From NCBI GenBank assembly GCA_900546915.1, contig UREY01000048.1, positions 1 through 6,655 on the forward strand: a stretch of 6,655 nucleotides of DNA, written 5' to 3'. This document shows, piece after piece, positions 4,726-6,655 of the stretch. A model generated the notes under the pieces. It was not told where the DNA came from. It ran no database searches and saw nothing but the letters and a program-made list of their open reading frames with translations. A program made the translations under genes and the position numbers. Position 1 is the stretch's first letter. Each line of letters begins with the position of its first letter. Origin of the DNA: an uncultured Eubacteriales bacterium. Lineage in GTDB: Bacteria; Bacillota; Clostridia; Oscillospirales; Oscillospiraceae.

Positions 4726-6567
4726 ATGTGTGGAATTGTTGGTTATGTCGGGTACCGGCAAGCCGCCCCCATTCTTCTGGACGGCTTATCCAAATTGGAA
4801 TACCGCGGCTATGACTCCGCCGGGGTTTGCATCCAAAGCCCGAATGGGCTGAAGGTGGCAAAATGCAAAGGCCGGCTCCAGGTACTCTGTGATAAAATCC
4901 AAGCAAACGAGGAACTGCCCGGCTCTGTGGGGATCGGTCACACCCGTTGGGCCACCCACGGCGCCCCCTCCGATCAAAATTCCCACCCGCAGCTCTCCTG
5001 GGACGGAGAAATTGCCGTAGTACATAACGGCATCATCGAAAACTACCTGGCGTTGCGGGAACAGCTGATTGGGGAAGGGGTCTCCTTTTCCTCCGATACC
5101 GATACAGAAGTGGTGTCGAATCTGATCGCCGGATTTTACAGGGAAAAGAGAGACCTCCTGGAGGCAGTCCGGCTGGCGGCGGCCAAATTGGAGGGCAGCT
5201 ATGCCCTGGGCGTAATATGCCGGGAGGAGCCGGGTCGCATGGTCGCAGTCAAAAAGGACTCCCCTCTGATTTTCGGATTTGGCGCCGGAGAGCATTTTAT
5301 CGCCTCCGACGTGCCGGCCATTTTAAAATACACCCGCCAGGTGGCCTATCTGGACGACGGCGACATGGTGGCATTTACAGCAGACCGCGCTGCGTTCTAT
5401 AACGTCCACGGCGAGCCGGTGGAAAAAAAACCGGAACAAATTACTTGGGAACTCGCCGACGCAGAGCGGGGCGGCTACCCTCATTTCATGCTGAAGGAGA
5501 TTCATGAGCAGCCCCGGGCGCTCCGGGATACCATTGGGCCCCGGGTTCAAAATGGGCAGGTGGTTCTGGACGACATCCAGCTGTCCCGGGAGTATCTGTC
5601 CGGTCTGAAGCGCATCTACATCGTAGCCTGCGGCTCGGCCCATTACGTAGGCTGCCTGGGGAAATACATTCTGGAGCAAACCTGCCGGATTCCCACGGAG
5701 CCCATTCAGGCTTCCGAATTCCGCTATGCCGATCCGGTGCTGTGCGAGAACACCCTGGTGATCATCATCAGCCAATCCGGTGAGACCGCAGATACTCTGG
5801 CAGCTCTCCGGGAGGCCAAACGGCAGGGCGCCCGGACCCTAGCCATTGTCAATGTGGTAGGCAGCGCCATTGCCAAGGCCGCCGATGAGGTCATTTATAC
5901 CTGGGCCGGTCCGGAGATTGCCGTCGCCACAACCAAGGCCTATTCCACACAATTGGCCGTGGTTTACCTGCTTGCGCTGTACTTCTCCCAGCAGCTGGGC
6001 ACCTTGTCCCGGGAAAGCCGCAGCGCCCTTTTAAACGCCCTGACCGAGCTGCCTGCGCTGGTCAGTCAAACGCTTTCTTCGGAATACATGACTCGGGCGC
6101 AGGATTATGCTGCAGACCTGTCCAGACATCACGACGTGTTTTACATCGGCCGAAATCTGGACAGCGCCACTTGTCTGGAAGGCAGCCTGAAGCTAAAGGA
6201 AATTGCCTATGTGCACTCCGAAGCCTACGCCGCCGGAGAGCTCAAACACGGTCCCATCTCTCTGATCGAACCCGGCACTTTGGTTGTGGCCGTAGCCACC
6301 GTCCGGGATCTGTTTGACAAAACCATGTCCAATGTAAAAGAAGTCAAAGCCCGGGGGGCGGAGGTCATATGTCTGACTCTGGATTCTCTGGCACAGGAAG
6401 CCGCCAAGACGGCAGATCACATCCTGACCGTCCCGCAGACCCACCCTCTGCTTCAGCCCAGCCTGAACGTCATTCCCCTGCAGGTCTTTGCTTATTACGC
6501 CGCTCTGGCCCGAGGCTGCGACGTAGATAAGCCCCGCAATTTGGCAAAATCCGTCACCGTGGAGTGA
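4726..6567 (+). CDS. glmS: Glutamine--fructose-6-phosphate aminotransferase (isomerizing)
   Basis: This 613-residue cytoplasmic enzyme makes glucosamine-6-phosphate from fructose-6-phosphate and glutamine, the first step toward UDP-GlcNAc, peptidoglycan and teichoic acids. The N-terminal Ntn glutaminase begins MCGIVGYVG, exposing nucleophile Cys2 after Met removal; HTRWATHG (72-79), HNGIIENY (100-107) and SDTDTEV (123-129) line the glutamine site. Two SIS domains form the isomerase half: CGSAHYVG (302-309) and SQSGETADT (350-358) bind sugar phosphate, KLKEIAYVHSEAY (489-501) carries the catalytic Glu492, and GELKHGP (504-510) carries His508. The tail DKPRNLAKSVTVE (601-613) includes the conserved catalytic Lys608. 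CGSAHYVG differs slightly from the commoner CGS/T-(A/S)-Y-H order. GGAGGT 8 nt upstream fixes the ATG; the gene ends in tandem TGA-TAG stops. Length matches the family (about 600-610). Confidence 0.98.
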   Translation: MCGIVGYVGYRQAAPILLDGLSKLEYRGYDSAGVCIQSPNGLKVAKCKGRLQVLCDKIQANEELPGSVGIGHTRWATHGAPSDQNSHPQLSWDGEIAVVHNGIIENYLALREQLIGEGVSFSSDTDTEVVSNLIAGFYREKRDLLEAVRLAAAKLEGSYALGVICREEPGRMVAVKKDSPLIFGFGAGEHFIASDVPAILKYTRQVAYLDDGDMVAFTADRAAFYNVHGEPVEKKPEQITWELADAERGGYPHFMLKEIHEQPRALRDTIGPRVQNGQVVLDDIQLSREYLSGLKRIYIVACGSAHYVGCLGKYILEQTCRIPTEPIQASEFRYADPVLCENTLVIIISQSGETADTLAALREAKRQGARTLAIVNVVGSAIAKAADEVIYTWAGPEIAVATTKAYSTQLAVVYLLALYFSQQLGTLSRESRSALLNALTELPALVSQTLSSEYMTRAQDYAADLSRHHDVFYIGRNLDSATCLEGSLKLKEIAYVHSEAYAAGELKHGPISLIEPGTLVVAVATVRDLFDKTMSNVKEVKARGAEVICLTLDSLAQEAAKTADHILTVPQTHPLLQPSLNVIPLQVFAYYAALARGCDVDKPRNLAKSVTVE

Positions 6568-6655
6568 TAGACGCCCAGACGGCCCGGTTCCCGGTACGCG
6601 GCGGCCGTTGTTCCCGGCATTCAAATTGCAAGTATGGATTAGGAGCCGGTCAACC
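6568..6655 (+). other. Spacer after glmS, no gene visible
   Basis: The last 88 bp follow the glmS stop directly (TAG at 6568-6570 gives a second stop in frame). I see no stem-loop with a U tract, so glmS transcription may continue beyond the window. AGGAG at 6641-6645 could be a Shine-Dalgarno for a plus-strand gene starting just past the edge, but no start codon is present to confirm it. Confidence 0.35.

Overview
The window looks like an ordinary chromosomal housekeeping segment from a fairly GC-rich member of the Firmicutes, most likely a clostridial gut lineage of the Oscillospiraceae/Ruminococcaceae kind. The grounds are the AGGAGG-type Shine-Dalgarno sites, sigma-A-like promoters (TTGACG/TAAAAT, TGGACA/TATAAT), a tRNA with encoded CCA, a thymidylate synthase of the Bacillus/phage phi3T type next to a clostridial-type dihydrofolate reductase, and the character of the other proteins. 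This placement is inference; no phylogenetic marker was searched.

Left third, mostly minus strand. Positions 1-54 hold the 3' end of an unidentified, probably structured plus-strand RNA. It runs directly into a perfect 20-bp bidirectional terminator (55-101), which also ends the convergent tRNA-Leu(UAA) gene (108-194, with its own near-consensus promoter). Upstream on the minus strand is a small membrane protein of the CrtO acyltransferase family (329-802), also with its own promoter. Next come folA (943-1437) and thyA (1446-2276), transcribed thyA-folA as a tightly spaced pair. ThyA makes dTMP and turns methylene-tetrahydrofolate into dihydrofolate, and FolA reduces the dihydrofolate back, so the pair is a self-contained dTMP cycle.

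Middle and right, plus strand. A 229-bp divergent intergenic region carries the thyA promoter, a probable promoter for a DEAD-box RNA helicase, and several unexplained dyads and short repeats. The helicase (2506-3693) overlaps the GTG start of a short, divergent DprA-like protein (3690-4577) in a GTGA junction, so the two are probably translationally coupled. After a strong stem-loop and a separate TATAAT promoter comes a full-length glmS (4726-6567), the glutamine-dependent glucosamine-6-phosphate synthase that starts amino-sugar and peptidoglycan precursor synthesis. Its leader is too short for the glmS ribozyme found in many Firmicutes. The last 88 bp hold no gene.

I found no mobile element, CRISPR array, toxin-antitoxin or defence cassette, and no strong case for a new biological system. 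The points most worth a second look are the edge RNA, the orphan CrtO-like protein, the motif cluster between thyA and the helicase, the competing hairpins before glmS, and the ribozyme-less glmS leader.
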